From: Candidatus Methylomicrobium oryzae
GTDB lineage: Bacteria > Pseudomonadota > Gammaproteobacteria > Methylococcales > Methylomonadaceae
Direction of reading: 5' to 3'
Length of the DNA: 64,000 nucleotides
Assembly (NCBI RefSeq): GCF_016745425.1
Contig: NZ_JAERVK010000003.1
Coordinates: 62,001-126,000 of the forward strand
Shown: piece by piece, positions 38,050-47,430 of the stretch
Position numbering within the stretch: position 1 is the stretch's first letter
How the letters are laid out: each line of letters begins with the position of its first letter
Position numbers and translations under genes: made by a program
Notes under the pieces: model-generated
Database searches by the model: none
The model's input: the letters and a program-made list of their open reading frames with translations, nothing else
Told to the model about the DNA's origin: nothing

Positions 38050-40866
38050 CTAGCGCTTACCGTTAAGCTGCGCTTCGATTTTTTCCTTGTATTCGAGAAA
38101 ATGCAGCGTTTGTAAGGCGTCGGTTCCAGCCAGCCCGAACGCGGAAGGGGACAGATTGAGCTCAGTAATATAAACAGGATAAGTCTGGCCGTTTTTCCTG
38201 AACTCGATGATCCGTTCGCTGACGGTCTGGAATAGGCGATTGCCGTATTGCCGGGAATTGAATTCCTCCCCGTTCCAACGTACGGTGACGAGGTCGGCGC
38301 TGCCCAGACAGGTTCCGGAAATGCTCAAAGGATTCTGATCATGGCCCATCGGCAAATGGAACGGTACGGGACGGCATTGCCAGCCGGTCTCCGGACGCTT
38401 GTCGATTTGATAAAACTGCATCGAGGCGGCTTCGGTGGTTTTCCTGGCGAGGAGGGAATGCAGGAAGCGGGCATACTGGTTGACCAGCTGGACCGTCGCC
38501 GCATCCGAATGCCTGCGGATATACAGCGAGCCTTTCTCATCCAGTACGTATATCCGGGCGCCGTTATTTTCCTGCAGGATGAAACATTGCACCGTGTGAG
38601 GCAGATTTTCCCGGTAAATAGCCGGAATGGGCGTTTCCTCCAATACCTCCGCATCGAACGTTACCGACCCGTAAAGCTTTCTCGGGCTGCTCAGGATTTC
38701 AATGAGCCGGGCTTCATCATCGGCCTGCTGATACTGCAAAAGGCCGTTTTGGCGTGAAAACACGAAATAACGGCCGCTGCCCGCCATAAAATAACGGGGA
38801 GCGGGATTTTCCGGACCGCTGCGATGGAGTCTGCGCAGGTCCTCAAACAGCCTTTCGATATGCTGGATGATGCGGCGGTCATGCCCGGGTTTTTCGCAGA
38901 CGACCGACAACCGATTCCCGTCTCCCGATTGCAGCGTTTCGTTCACGATCTCGATCAGACAATTGCACAATCCTTCAATACCCTGCTCGTGGCGGGTCAG
39001 GATTTCATTCCAGTGGTTGACCGATACCCGGTCGACCGTTTCTACCAGACATTCGCGCGATGCGCCGCAGCTCAACGGATTGCCTTGGACCGGCACGGCA
39101 AACCGGCCCGTTTCCGTTTGCGGCGTTTGACCGATATTGATGATCAGCAGCGAATGCGTCAGGCTGTTGTGGGCGGCATAATTGCCGAGCGAATCGGAGA
39201 AATCGAAATAGTTTTTGAAAAACCCGTCCAGATGTTCAAGGAGTGCGTTTAATTCGCCGCAGGTCGGATGGATCGATTCGGCATTGCAGCGGACAGGCGT
39301 ATCCTGCCGGTAAAATTTGTTTACGCTGACCCAGCATAAGAGCTCGATCAGGGTCGACCGGCGGTAAATCGGGATCTGCAAGGCGGCATTCTGCCGATTT
39401 TTCCTTCCGCAGAACAGACGCCATTCGGGATTTTTCGGGGCGGACCGGTCTTCGACGATCGTCAGATCGGGTTTGACCGGGAGTTCGTTTCCTGAGGCGG
39501 TGATGATTTCTACCTTGCCGTGCTTGGGCTCGAAAAATGCGCTCAGTTTCCGCGCAAGCAGCTTGATGTCGTTTTTTTGCGGGATTTCGGATTGGATATG
39601 GTCGTAGATTAATTGAATGATTTTGTTGTAACAGAGCGTCAATTGACTGATGATCAGGGTATTTTCGGCCAAGAGTTCTTCAATGCCCCACGCGTCCGGT
39701 TCAATCGGTGCTGCAGGCGGCGGATCCTGCAATCGCCAACTCAGGGAAATCTCGCGAAAATAGTCCTCTCCTGCGGGCAGGGTGCCGGTTTGCCCGAGAT
39801 TTCCTCCGGCCGTATTGATCTTGCGGTAAAAAAACTGCCGTATCAGGGCCAGTCTTGTAGGGCTTTGCGATTTGAGCAGATAGTCTTCCAGCCGGAGGTA
39901 CAGCAGCACATAGGGATCGGTTCGCGGGCCGGTCAATTCGCCTTCGTACACGGCGCGCTTGATTTCCGAGCACAGCCAGTTGACGTGCGGGTATTCGCTT
40001 GCATAGCACTCCATCAGCGACAATTTCAATAAAGATTTGTAGGGCGAATGCAGCGCCTTGTAAACGTGCCATTGCGTAGCGCCGAGAAATTCGTTGGCGG
40101 GGACGGCCGCCAGACCGCCCAGGTCGAGAATCCGGTCTGCGTCGATCATGCGGCGTTCGACCAGATAGGCCAGATAATGCGGGTAATCGTGTTCGCGCCA
40201 GGGCGGCACCAGCCACCAGGCCAGATCCTTGCCGGCGATATAAACCGAAGTGCGGTAAAACTCTTCAAGCAGTAAATAATGCTGGGTTTCGCCGCTGCTG
40301 TCCGCGGAAACCGGTTTTTTCCGGGCAAGCAGGAACTGCTCGCTGTTGATCAGGAAAAAGTGCACTTCCAGGTGTAGCGAGGCGGCCCAATTCTCGATCG
40401 CCTGCACCTTTTTCTGCAGTTCGTCGAATTCCGGCGCGGTCAAACCGCTCCGATGGCATAACCATACATCCATATCGCTGGTTAGCGTGAAAGCGATGCT
40501 GCCGGCGCTGCCCATCAGAAACAGGCCGTCGATCGCCGCCTTGCCGTTATTGCGCTTTTGCGGACGGTAACTGAAGCCTGAGCCGATTTGCCGGGCGGCT
40601 TCGAGCGCACGTTTGTCGGGCCGGTAACCGTAAATGCCGGCCGGCGTCGCCGGCGAGACAAACCCCGGCAAGGCCGGATCGTTGATATCGAGGACCAGCG
40701 GCAGCGCATCCAGAAATTGCCGCTGAGGAGAGGTCAGAACGTGGCGGATGCTCTCGCGCTTGAAATGATGGAATTTTCTAAACCGGTCCGCAATGACTTG
40801 AAGATCGTCGAAACCGATTTGATCTTCGGAAGAGTCTGATTGTAGGGTTGAAAGTCGGTCTGACAC
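38050..40866 (-). CDS. cyaA: Class I adenylate cyclase CyaA
   Basis: The 938-residue protein matches class I (enterobacterial type) adenylate cyclase. The catalytic N-terminal part (residues ~1-430) contains FLMGSAGSIAFTLTSDMDVWLCH, with the GS and DxD of the nucleotidyltransferase fold, and WWLVPPWREHDYPHYLAYLVERRMIDADRILDLGG. The C-terminal half is the regulatory region controlled by the PTS in E. coli. It makes cAMP in the cytoplasm. No crp gene is in the window. It stands alone, upstream of argH on the same strand with 125 bp between argH's end and its start. Confidence 0.95.
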   Translation of the reverse strand: MSDRLSTLQSDSSEDQIGFDDLQVIADRFRKFHHFKRESIRHVLTSPQRQFLDALPLVLDINDPALPGFVSPATPAGIYGYRPDKRALEAARQIGSGFSYRPQKRNNGKAAIDGLFLMGSAGSIAFTLTSDMDVWLCHRSGLTAPEFDELQKKVQAIENWAASLHLEVHFFLINSEQFLLARKKPVSADSSGETQHYLLLEEFYRTSVYIAGKDLAWWLVPPWREHDYPHYLAYLVERRMIDADRILDLGGLAAVPANEFLGATQWHVYKALHSPYKSLLKLSLMECYASEYPHVNWLCSEIKRAVYEGELTGPRTDPYVLLYLRLEDYLLKSQSPTRLALIRQFFYRKINTAGGNLGQTGTLPAGEDYFREISLSWRLQDPPPAAPIEPDAWGIEELLAENTLIISQLTLCYNKIIQLIYDHIQSEIPQKNDIKLLARKLSAFFEPKHGKVEIITASGNELPVKPDLTIVEDRSAPKNPEWRLFCGRKNRQNAALQIPIYRRSTLIELLCWVSVNKFYRQDTPVRCNAESIHPTCGELNALLEHLDGFFKNYFDFSDSLGNYAAHNSLTHSLLIINIGQTPQTETGRFAVPVQGNPLSCGASRECLVETVDRVSVNHWNEILTRHEQGIEGLCNCLIEIVNETLQSGDGNRLSVVCEKPGHDRRIIQHIERLFEDLRRLHRSGPENPAPRYFMAGSGRYFVFSRQNGLLQYQQADDEARLIEILSSPRKLYGSVTFDAEVLEETPIPAIYRENLPHTVQCFILQENNGARIYVLDEKGSLYIRRHSDAATVQLVNQYARFLHSLLARKTTEAASMQFYQIDKRPETGWQCRPVPFHLPMGHDQNPLSISGTCLGSADLVTVRWNGEEFNSRQYGNRLFQTVSERIIEFRKNGQTYPVYITELNLSPSAFGLAGTDALQTLHFLEYKEKIEAQLNGKR

Positions 40867-40991
40867 GAAGCCGTCTTCAGGAAGTTTTTTCCTTAAGTAT
40901 AGTACATGAGGGGGCTTCCTTGTCTGCGGACGAAAGGGCGCGGATTCCGATTTTCCGGCTCTTTCCGAGGAAGCCCGTCGTTTCGGTTATT

Positions 40992-42389
40992 TCAGGAGCC
41001 GGCCGCCATGGTTTGCCGTGCGGTCCGGATCGCTTCCCGGACCGTTTCCGGCGCGGTGCCGCCGATATGTTTACGGGATGCGACCGAGCCTTCCAAAGTC
41101 AGGGACTCGAACACATCGGCGTCGATCAGCGGCGAAAACTGCTGCAGTTCGGCCAGCGTCAGTTCGGACAGGTCGCGCCCCGTAGTCAGGCCCAGCCGCA
41201 CGGCCAGACCGACGGCTTCATGCGCATCGCGGAACGCCATGCCTTTGCGGACCAGATAATCGGCCAGATCGGTTGCAGTGGCGAAGCCCTGTTTTGCCGA
41301 TTTGTACATGTTTTCCTTCTTGGCCCGGATGTGCGGCACCATGTCGGCATAGGCGCGCAGGCAGTTGATCACCGTATCGACCGTGTCGAACAGCGGTTCC
41401 TTGTCTTCCTGGTTGTCCTTGTTGTAGGCGAGCGGCTGGCTTTTCATCAGCATCAGCAAAGACACCAGGTGCCCGGTCACCCGGCCGGACTTGCCGCGCA
41501 CCAGCTCCGGCACATCGGGATTTTTCTTTTGCGGCATGATCGACGAGCCGGTGCAGAAAGCGTCCGGAATTTCGATGAAGTTGAATTGGGCGCTGGACCA
41601 GAGAATCAGCTCCTCCGAGAAGCGCGACAGATGCATCATCAGCAGGCTCGCAGCCGCCGTGAATTCGATCGCGAAATCGCGGTCGCTGACCGAATCGAGC
41701 GAGTTGGCCGAGGGCCGGCTGAAGCCGAGCAGTTCGGCGGTCAAGGCGCGGTCGATCGGGTAACTGGTGCCGGCCAGGGCGGCCGCGCCGAGCGGCATCA
41801 CGTTGATCCGCTTCAGGCAGTCCCGGAAGCGCTCGCGGTCGCGCTGCAGCATTTCGAACCAGGCCATCAGATGATGGCCGAAGGTGATCGGCTGCGCGAC
41901 CTGCAAATGCGTGAAGCCGGGCATGATCGTGCCGGCGTTTATTTCGGCCAGATCCAAGATTGCGGTTTGCAGCCGGTTCAGCTGGTTTTCGATCTGGCCG
42001 GTTTCGCTGCGCAGGTACAGACGGATGTCGGTTGCGACCTGATCGTTGCGCGAGCGGCCGGTATGCAGCTTCTTGCCGGCGATCCCGATCAGGTCGGTCA
42101 GCCGCGCCTCGATGTTCATATGTACGTCTTCCTGCTTGATCGACCAGGTAAACTCGCCGCGTTCGATTTCTCCCGCAATCTGCCTGAGCCCTTGTTCGAT
42201 CGCCGCGCATTCGTCATCGGTCAGGATGCCGGTCTTGGCGAGCATCTTTGCATGCGCGATCGAGCCTTGAATGTCCTGTGCGGCCATCCGTTTGTCGAAA
42301 TCGACAGAAGCGGTAAAAATTTCGACGAAGGCATCGGTTGCCTCGGCAAAGCGGGCGCTGGAAAGTTTTTCGGTGTTAACGTTGGTCAT
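40992..42389 (-). CDS. argH: Argininosuccinate lyase
   Basis: The 465-residue enzyme of the fumarase/aspartase superfamily has [39 protein letters not shown], and the superfamily signature [12 protein letters not shown] with the catalytic Ser in the flexible loop. It splits argininosuccinate into arginine and fumarate. The N-terminus ([32 protein letters not shown]) is complete. argG is not adjacent. The 725 bp upstream contain no gene. Confidence 0.96.
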   Translation of the reverse strand: MTNVNTEKLSSARFAEATDAFVEIFTASVDFDKRMAAQDIQGSIAHAKMLAKTGILTDDECAAIEQGLRQIAGEIERGEFTWSIKQEDVHMNIEARLTDLIGIAGKKLHTGRSRNDQVATDIRLYLRSETGQIENQLNRLQTAILDLAEINAGTIMPGFTHLQVAQPITFGHHLMAWFEMLQRDRERFRDCLKRINVMPLGAAALAGTSYPIDRALTAELLGFSRPSANSLDSVSDRDFAIEFTAAASLLMMHLSRFSEELILWSSAQFNFIEIPDAFCTGSSIMPQKKNPDVPELVRGKSGRVTGHLVSLLMLMKSQPLAYNKDNQEDKEPLFDTVDTVINCLRAYADMVPHIRAKKENMYKSAKQGFATATDLADYLVRKGMAFRDAHEAVGLAVRLGLTTGRDLSELTLAELQQFSPLIDADVFESLTLEGSVASRKHIGGTAPETVREAIRTARQTMAAGS

Positions 42390-43114
42390 GGGGTAAACGG
42401 GGTCAAGTCAGAAGCGGATGATGAAGCATCATTCCCGGAGCGGTCAAAAAATGCGCCGATTATATCAGGTTTGAAAACCTTTTTTCGTTTCCCCGGCCCG
42501 CAGCTCAACCAGGCTCAATCAAGAAGCTGGCCGGATAGGCTGGAACCCCAGAGCAGTTGATGTTTGGTGTCCCTTCTCAAGGGTCTCAAACAGCGGCCAG
42601 CCTGCTATATAAGGATATTCCCTGCCGTATCGGCCGGGCCGCAAAGCGGTTTGAACTTGAAACGCTACGCGGTAAGCGACGGGCAAAGAAAGCCCGTTTT
42701 GATGTTGAGCGCCGAAGGGCCGATGCCTGATGACAAAGGGTGTGGCGCTGTTACACCCCTCGTTGTCCAAGGCGTTAACTGTCTCACTTCGGCCGATTGT
42801 GTTGAAAGGGTCGATTTTTGGCCAATTTCAGCCGATTTGACCCTGCGTATAGCGGGTCACGCAATGTTCTGAATATCCCTACATTTTGAGATAAGCCGCT
42901 TTCTATCCCAAACCGATTTTTTCAACACAATCCGCCATTAACAGCCAGTTGCTCTTTTACACCGGGCGACTGGTCAAAGTATGGAGCAGTCATTCAATGC
43001 GTATCATTAATCGAAAAGCCTTCCTTCCATGCGTAAAAACAAGGTCAAGAATAAAATTAAACGACTTGAATAGACCACAGTTTACTGTCGGCTCGATTCG
43101 GTGGTTATCTTTTT
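42390..43114. other. Gene-poor region upstream of argH with repeat remnants
   Basis: No convincing gene is seen over 725 bp. The stretch holds a 138-bp inverted-repeat element (annotated separately). Short frames on either strand here have no family resemblance. Confidence 0.5.
42795..42932. repeat. 138-bp MITE-like element with 13-bp perfect inverted ends
   Basis: GATTGTGTTGAAA (42795-42807) and its exact reverse complement TTTCAACACAATC (42920-42932) bound a non-coding stretch. The size, perfect ends and lack of coding sequence suggest a miniature inverted-repeat transposable element or a deleted insertion sequence. I could not identify a flanking target duplication with confidence. Confidence 0.5.
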
Positions 43115-43549
43115 TTACCTCTGCAAACTCAACATTATCACGCCAGAAAAAACCAACAAGACTCCACACAGTCCTTGTACCGACAGCTTCTGCTCCGGAA
43201 AAAGCAACAGCGCAGCGAAGGTGATCACAAGGATTTGGCCCGCCTTGACTGCTGAGGCGTACCCAGGATTTGGAGCCAGTTTCAGGGCTTCTATATCGGC
43301 AAGATTCCCAATGCATGCAAAAACCGAAGCCAGTGCGAGGAGACCAAGAGCTTGCCAGCTTATGCCCAACTGAAAACCTCGCTTCATGCCCAAGATTAAG
43401 TAGAGAACCGACGTAAACGTGAACAGGTAGAGCAAAATAAGGGGAGTAGGCAGCACATAAGTCAGTTTCTTGAGAATCAGTGCCATACAGGCGAAACTGA
43501 ACATGCCAATCAAAGCGGCAACAAACCAACTTATTTGAAAGAAAGCCAT
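43115..43549 (-). CDS. Short EamA-type (drug/metabolite transporter superfamily) membrane protein
   Basis: The 144-residue protein has about five hydrophobic helices with the DMT half-transporter pattern: FACMALILKKL near the N-terminus, LIGNLADIEALKLAPNPGYASAVKAGQILVITFAALLLFPEQKLSVQGLCGVLLVFSGVIML at the end. It is half the size of ordinary ten-helix EamA exporters, so it would act as a dimer like SMR proteins, or is the remnant of a longer gene. Lower GC and flanking repeats hint at horizontal acquisition. Substrate unknown. Confidence 0.72.
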   Translation of the reverse strand: MAFFQISWFVAALIGMFSFACMALILKKLTYVLPTPLILLYLFTFTSVLYLILGMKRGFQLGISWQALGLLALASVFACIGNLADIEALKLAPNPGYASAVKAGQILVITFAALLLFPEQKLSVQGLCGVLLVFSGVIMLSLQR

Positions 43550-44283
43550 ATGAAATTTGCTAAAAGAGATAGCGTTTGCTGTGAGAGGCTACGGTAAGCG
43601 GGTGAACCCCACGGGAAAATGTCCGCTCGATGGAAAGGTTCGGCGTGGTTAGAAATCGATGCCGGACGAACCGGCCTGACAGCTCGGATATTTGCGTTGG
43701 AAGACATTAGCGCCATTTGCGCCATAAACGTTGCTACATTGCGCTTCCAGACACTCCCTTCGATAAACAGACTGCCCATGATCAGTGCCTTCCGCACCCC
43801 GAGGCCGCTGCACCCTGATTGTTGCGATTGATGTAGCCTATCTGGGTCGTCGCTGTACTGCCGCTACGGAATGCTTTCTGAAGCTTAACAAATAATTAGA
43901 GTGTTTCAAATAGCATCCAGTTGGGATGAATTCATGGCAATTAGGTCACTGTATCTCCTCAGGAGGCTCATTGTCGAGCTTCGTTGGATAGTTGAGATGG
44001 AGTTTCTTTTTTTAAGACAGTCCATTATGTAAAACTGGCTAGCCTTAAACCTTTTCAGTGAAATGACTGATTCAGGTCGAACTCAAGCTCCCTATGTCGG
44101 GTCTGATTTACAGGAGGAAGCGTCTTTACCATCAAAAAAAAGAAGCGACCTACAACCCTCGCATTGGATTTTCCACTGGGGTAAGAAGATCACCCGATGG
44201 GGAAATGACGGTTTTCGAAGGGATAAACAGAACTTATGATGCCATCTGCCAGAGTAACGAAGCTGATGCTTAGCGAGGGACTA
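43550..44283. other. Gene-poor region, no supported gene
   Basis: The 734 bp between the EamA-type gene and the cell-wall hydrolase gene contain only short frames with no recognisable product. GC content looks lower than the surroundings. No clear repeat or tRNA was found. Confidence 0.5.
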
Positions 44284-44772
44284 ATGAAGACCAACCCACG
44301 ATGCTGTAAAGCACCACCCTTCAGCGCCCTTTGGCGCCGCGTTGCTCCCGGGGCCAGCTGGCTTCTGCGAGAGGCGTTTATCTTAAGCACGCAGATACTT
44401 GTAATTATGATTGCACTCCTAAGCCCCGCGGCCCAGGCCAATGATCTGAGTTGCCTCACCCGCATCATCTACCGTGAGGCGGGCGGAAAGTCCGTTGAAG
44501 CGGTAGCGATTACCGCCCGCGCTGCGATCAATCGGGCCCAAAAGCAACGCACGACCGCCTGCGGATTGATCCGTAAGGGCACCGTAAAAGCCAAACCCGT
44601 ACCCATATCCCTAGCGCCTTACTTCAAAGCCATTGCCAGAGCGGCGTTGTATTCCAAGCACGATATCGCCAAAGGGGCAGATTCTTGGAATACCGGGCGC
44701 AAGCCGCGCTATAAAGGCGCGATCAAACGTCAGGCTGGAGGCCAGGTTTACTATGCAATGCGAGAGAATTAA
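44284..44772 (+). CDS. Cell-wall hydrolase, SleB-like (Hydrolase_2)
   Basis: The 162-residue protein has an N-terminal hydrophobic segment (ILSTQILVIMIALLSPAAQA) that is a signal or anchor, preceded by an unusually long positively charged region. The exported part begins DLSCLTRIIYREAGGKSVEAVAITARAAINRAQ, which matches the start of the SleB/CwlJ hydrolase domain (catalytic Glu in YREA), and ends DSWNTGRKPRYKGAIKRQAGGQVYYAM. The start at 44284 has a GAGG site. It would cut peptidoglycan; such orphan genes are often phage- or island-associated. It lies in a gene-poor stretch. Confidence 0.75.
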   Translation: MKTNPRCCKAPPFSALWRRVAPGASWLLREAFILSTQILVIMIALLSPAAQANDLSCLTRIIYREAGGKSVEAVAITARAAINRAQKQRTTACGLIRKGTVKAKPVPISLAPYFKAIARAALYSKHDIAKGADSWNTGRKPRYKGAIKRQAGGQVYYAMREN

Positions 44773-44953
44773 GTGGAAAACTCAAGAGTTATTTTCAGAC
44801 TGATTCAAACAGTAGTCTGAAGTGACGACAGCGCTAAATGAAAAACTGGAAGAGTTGCTTTATTTATCATACAAGTCGTTCCGGAGGGAGAGGGGACTTA
44901 TCCGGAGCTTCCTAATAAGCGGAATCTGAAAAGACTTGAAGAAATTGTTTAGC

Positions 44954-45910
44954 TCAAGGCTTGACCGCCACGCCCCAGGGATAGTGTCCGACCCCGATCG
45001 ATTGGCGGACGCTCATCGTTTCGAGGTCGATGATCGAAATGTCGTTGCTGACGCCGTTGGTCGTGTACAGCCGTTTTTGATCCGGGGAAAAGGCCAAATT
45101 CCAGACCCGCTGGCCGACCAGGAAATAATTTTTGACTTCAAACGTCTCCGCATCGACCTGTGCGACCCGGTTCGCAGGGCCCAAAGCGATATAGGCCCAT
45201 TTGCGGTTCCGGTCGATCGCGACGCCGACCGGCTGGATATTGTCCGGCGTCACGCCCGGAACCTCAAACTTGACCGTCTTGACGATCCGGCGCGTCTCCG
45301 CATCGATTACGGCCGCCGTTCCTCCCAGTTCCGAGCTGACCCACAGCTGCTTGCCGTCGGGGGTAAACGTCACTCCCCGCGGGCGCGTATCGACCAGCGT
45401 GTTGTCGACGATCTCCAGGCTTTTCTGATCGATCCAGTGCACCATGTTGGTCGCTTCGGAGGCGTTTACAACCCATTTCGAATCCGGGCTGACGGCGACC
45501 GGTTCCGGCTCGACTCCGACCTTGATCTTTTTGACGGCTTTTTTCGAAGCGATATCGATCACGGTGACCAAGCTATCGTCTTCGTTCGAGACATAGAGCC
45601 GGTTGCCCTCGGGATTCATCGCGAAGGTTTCCGGATCGTCGCCGGAGGGCAGGGTGCCGATCACCTTCAGCGTCTCCGTATCGACGATCTGCAGCGTGTC
45701 GTCATCGCCGGCGGCGATGTAAAGATGCCGCCGGTCCTTGCCGAGCACGATCCCGCGCGGACGCCGGCCGACCGGCACGGTTTTCAGCAGCTTGCCTTCG
45801 ACGGGATCGACTACCGCCAGCGCGTTGTCTTTTTCCAGGGTCACGAAAAGGGTTTCGGCGTACGCCGGGCCTCCGGCCAGAAGCAGAATCGTATAAACAA
45901 GGCGTTTCAT
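44954..45910 (-). CDS. PQQ-dependent catabolism-associated YVTN beta-propeller protein
   Basis: The 318-residue protein has a signal peptide (MKRLVYTILLLAGGPAYA) and seven YVTN-type beta-propeller blades with recurring motifs (RRPRGIVLGKDRRHLYIAAGDDDTLQIVDTETLKV; EPVAVSPDSKWVVNASEATN; RPRGVTFTPDGKQLWVSSELGGTAAVIDAETRR; DQKRLYTTNGVSNDISIIDLETM). It fits the family of periplasmic propellers found with PQQ-dependent alcohol oxidation genes. The start was set at 45910 because the signal peptide begins there. It is downstream of mxaB on the same strand (67 bp) and may be co-transcribed. Its exact role is not known. Confidence 0.85.
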   Translation of the reverse strand: MKRLVYTILLLAGGPAYAETLFVTLEKDNALAVVDPVEGKLLKTVPVGRRPRGIVLGKDRRHLYIAAGDDDTLQIVDTETLKVIGTLPSGDDPETFAMNPEGNRLYVSNEDDSLVTVIDIASKKAVKKIKVGVEPEPVAVSPDSKWVVNASEATNMVHWIDQKSLEIVDNTLVDTRPRGVTFTPDGKQLWVSSELGGTAAVIDAETRRIVKTVKFEVPGVTPDNIQPVGVAIDRNRKWAYIALGPANRVAQVDAETFEVKNYFLVGQRVWNLAFSPDQKRLYTTNGVSNDISIIDLETMSVRQSIGVGHYPWGVAVKP

Positions 45911-45977
45911 AAAATTTCCGACAGAGGGGAATAACGTATTTTTCGGGAACAGCCCCGGTATGCAAAGAAAAATCGGG

Positions 45978-46661
45978 TCATACGGTTTCGAAAGGTCCCG
46001 CGGCGCCGGCATAGGGCGACTGGATCAAACCGTGGCGGCTGGCCAGCAAGGTCATTTCCGCCATCGTCTTGACTTCGAGTTTGTCTTTGATCGCGGTGCT
46101 GTGATTGCATACGGTCTTGTAGCTCAGGCACAGCCTTTCGGCTATCTCGCGCGGAGTCAGGCCGTTCACCAGCAGGCGGAAAATATCGAACTCGCGCGGC
46201 GAGAGCTGTTTGATGCTGTCGGCTTTGTCCTGCTCGTTCACCATCGAAATCGCCACCCTTTGCGCCAATTCCGGTGCGATAAAAGTGCCGCCTTGTGCGA
46301 TCTTGCATACCGCGGTAATCAGCGTATCCGGTACGCTGGATTTGATGATGTAGCCTCTCGCTCCGGCCTTCAATGCCCGAGAGGCGTAGATCGGCTCGTC
46401 ATGAATGCTGAATACCAGGATTTTGCAGCGCGGATCGCGCTGCATCAGCCGGCGGATCGATTCGAAGCCGCCGATGCCGGGCATCGAAATATCCAGCACC
46501 ACCACGTCCGGATGCTGCCGGTCGTATAACTGGCAAGCGCTTTCACCGCGGTCGGTTTCATAGATCATGCCGATGCTGTCGCACAAGGAAAGATAGGTTT
46601 TGTAGCCGGCTCTCACCACCGCATGATCGTCCACTAAGAGGACGCTGATTTTTTCAGGCAT
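45978..46661 (-). CDS. mxaB: LuxR/NarL-type response regulator MxaB
   Basis: The 227-residue protein has a receiver domain (VLLVDDHAVVRAGYK; phosphoacceptor Asp in VVVLDISMPG; KAGARGYIIKSS with the conserved Lys) and a C-terminal LuxR-type helix-turn-helix (LSPREFDIFRLLVNGLTPREIAERLCLSYKTVCNHSTAIKDKLEV). AAGGAGAC precedes the ATG. In methylotrophs MxaB controls methanol dehydrogenase expression; in Methylotuvimicrobium buryatense it acts with the kinase MxaY in the calcium/lanthanide dehydrogenase switch. Its position in the mxa locus supports the name. Its own upstream region carries three copies of the GGAA-N3-TTCC motif, suggesting autoregulation. The last ~10 residues are variable. Confidence 0.85.
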   Translation of the reverse strand: MPEKISVLLVDDHAVVRAGYKTYLSLCDSIGMIYETDRGESACQLYDRQHPDVVVLDISMPGIGGFESIRRLMQRDPRCKILVFSIHDEPIYASRALKAGARGYIIKSSVPDTLITAVCKIAQGGTFIAPELAQRVAISMVNEQDKADSIKQLSPREFDIFRLLVNGLTPREIAERLCLSYKTVCNHSTAIKDKLEVKTMAEMTLLASRHGLIQSPYAGAAGPFETV

Positions 46662-46720
46662 GCTCGTCTCCTTAAAAAAATAAGCGGGCATGATCCCTGT
46701 TATCGGCGACAAAATCCATA

Positions 46721-46831
46721 GGAAAAATTCCTGAATTTTTAGCTTGCATCAGCGCAGAACCTGGCGTGAACCGCTGAATCTTTAATACAGACGTACCGGA
46801 AAAATTCCTTAAGTATTAAAGGAAAAATTCC
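46721..46831. promoter_or_regulatory. Array of GGAA-N3-TTCC motifs upstream of mxaB
   Basis: Three exact copies of GGAAAAATTCC lie at 46721-46731, 46798-46808 and 46821-46831; the last two are exactly 23 bp apart. A degenerate fourth (GGAAATTTTTT) follows at 46846. They are 60-170 bp upstream of the mxaB ATG, within the divergent gap to the frame at 46991. The same motif pair recurs at 48417, 62331 and 63387. I infer a response-regulator binding site. Confidence 0.6.
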
Positions 46832-46990
46832 CTAACCGGATTTCGGGAAATTTTTTAAAATCATTCCCTCCAGCACTTATAGCGGAGTTGTACCGGCCTG
46901 ATTGTTGCGCCGTTATAAACCTTGAAATGCTGGGTAATTCCTCATGAGCTGTCACGGAAATGAGATGTCCCCTCGGCAAGGAAGTGAGCG

Positions 46991-47368
46991 ATGCGCGACA
47001 GGCCGTTTGTTGCTCGACTGTCTGTCCTCATCGCTCCGGCTTCCTCCGTGTTTGTGCCGACATGGTGGGGGCAGACCGTAAAAAGCAGGATCAGTGATCG
47101 TCTTCTTCTCATTCGGTCTGCAGGCGCTTGCGTTGCGCCTGCAGATTTTTTTGCCGGGACGGCAACGGAAGCTTGGCCGCAAGAGGAGCATTCAAAAAGA
47201 GACGAGATTAAGCGGCAGTCTTCCGGCGGCAAAGGGATTGAATGGCCGCTCAGTCCGGCAGTTGTCGATTTCCGGCTTGTACGCGATAGGGAAGCGCGAT
47301 CCATCCGTTGGCCGAGCGGAGCCGAAGTCAAAAATTCTTCTGCTGCGCGCGCTATGAAAATGCTCTAA
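46991..47368 (+). CDS. Possible small exported protein, doubtful ORF
   Basis: The 125-codon frame starts MRDRPFVARLSVLIAPASSVFVP, which could be a weak signal segment, and ends with a lysine/arginine-rich stretch. I recognise no family, there is no clear ribosome site, and an opposite-strand frame covers the same DNA. It is kept because it is divergent from mxaB behind the motif array and is followed nine bases later by a GC-rich hairpin. Real coding status is uncertain. Confidence 0.25.
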   Translation: MRDRPFVARLSVLIAPASSVFVPTWWGQTVKSRISDRLLLIRSAGACVAPADFFAGTATEAWPQEEHSKRDEIKRQSSGGKGIEWPLSPAVVDFRLVRDREARSIRWPSGAEVKNSSAARAMKML

Positions 47369-47376
47369 AACACGAT

Positions 47377-47396
47377 GGGCCGGCGTCGGCCGGCCC
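47377..47396. terminator. GC-rich hairpin after the secreted protein gene
   Basis: GGGCCGGC (47377-47384), loop GTCG and GCCGGCCC (47389-47396) make a perfect 8-bp stem. On the minus strand it lies 35 bp after the end of the secreted protein gene and is followed by a short TTTT run, so it is a plausible terminator for that gene. Confidence 0.65.
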
Positions 47397-47430
47397 GCAT
47401 GAAAAATGCTGAGTTCCGTCTGGCGGCCGT

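Noticed and set aside
40848-42560. 570-codon plus-strand frame opposite argH
   Set aside because: Antisense shadow of argH; composition typical of reverse-frame translation.
42519-42770. 83-codon minus-strand frame upstream of argH
   Set aside because: No family, no ribosome site, and it lies in a repeat-remnant region.
46942-47331. 129-codon minus-strand frame opposite the doubtful 46991 gene
   Set aside because: Arg/Ser-rich without any domain or signal; the plus-strand frame is slightly more plausible and is itself doubtful.
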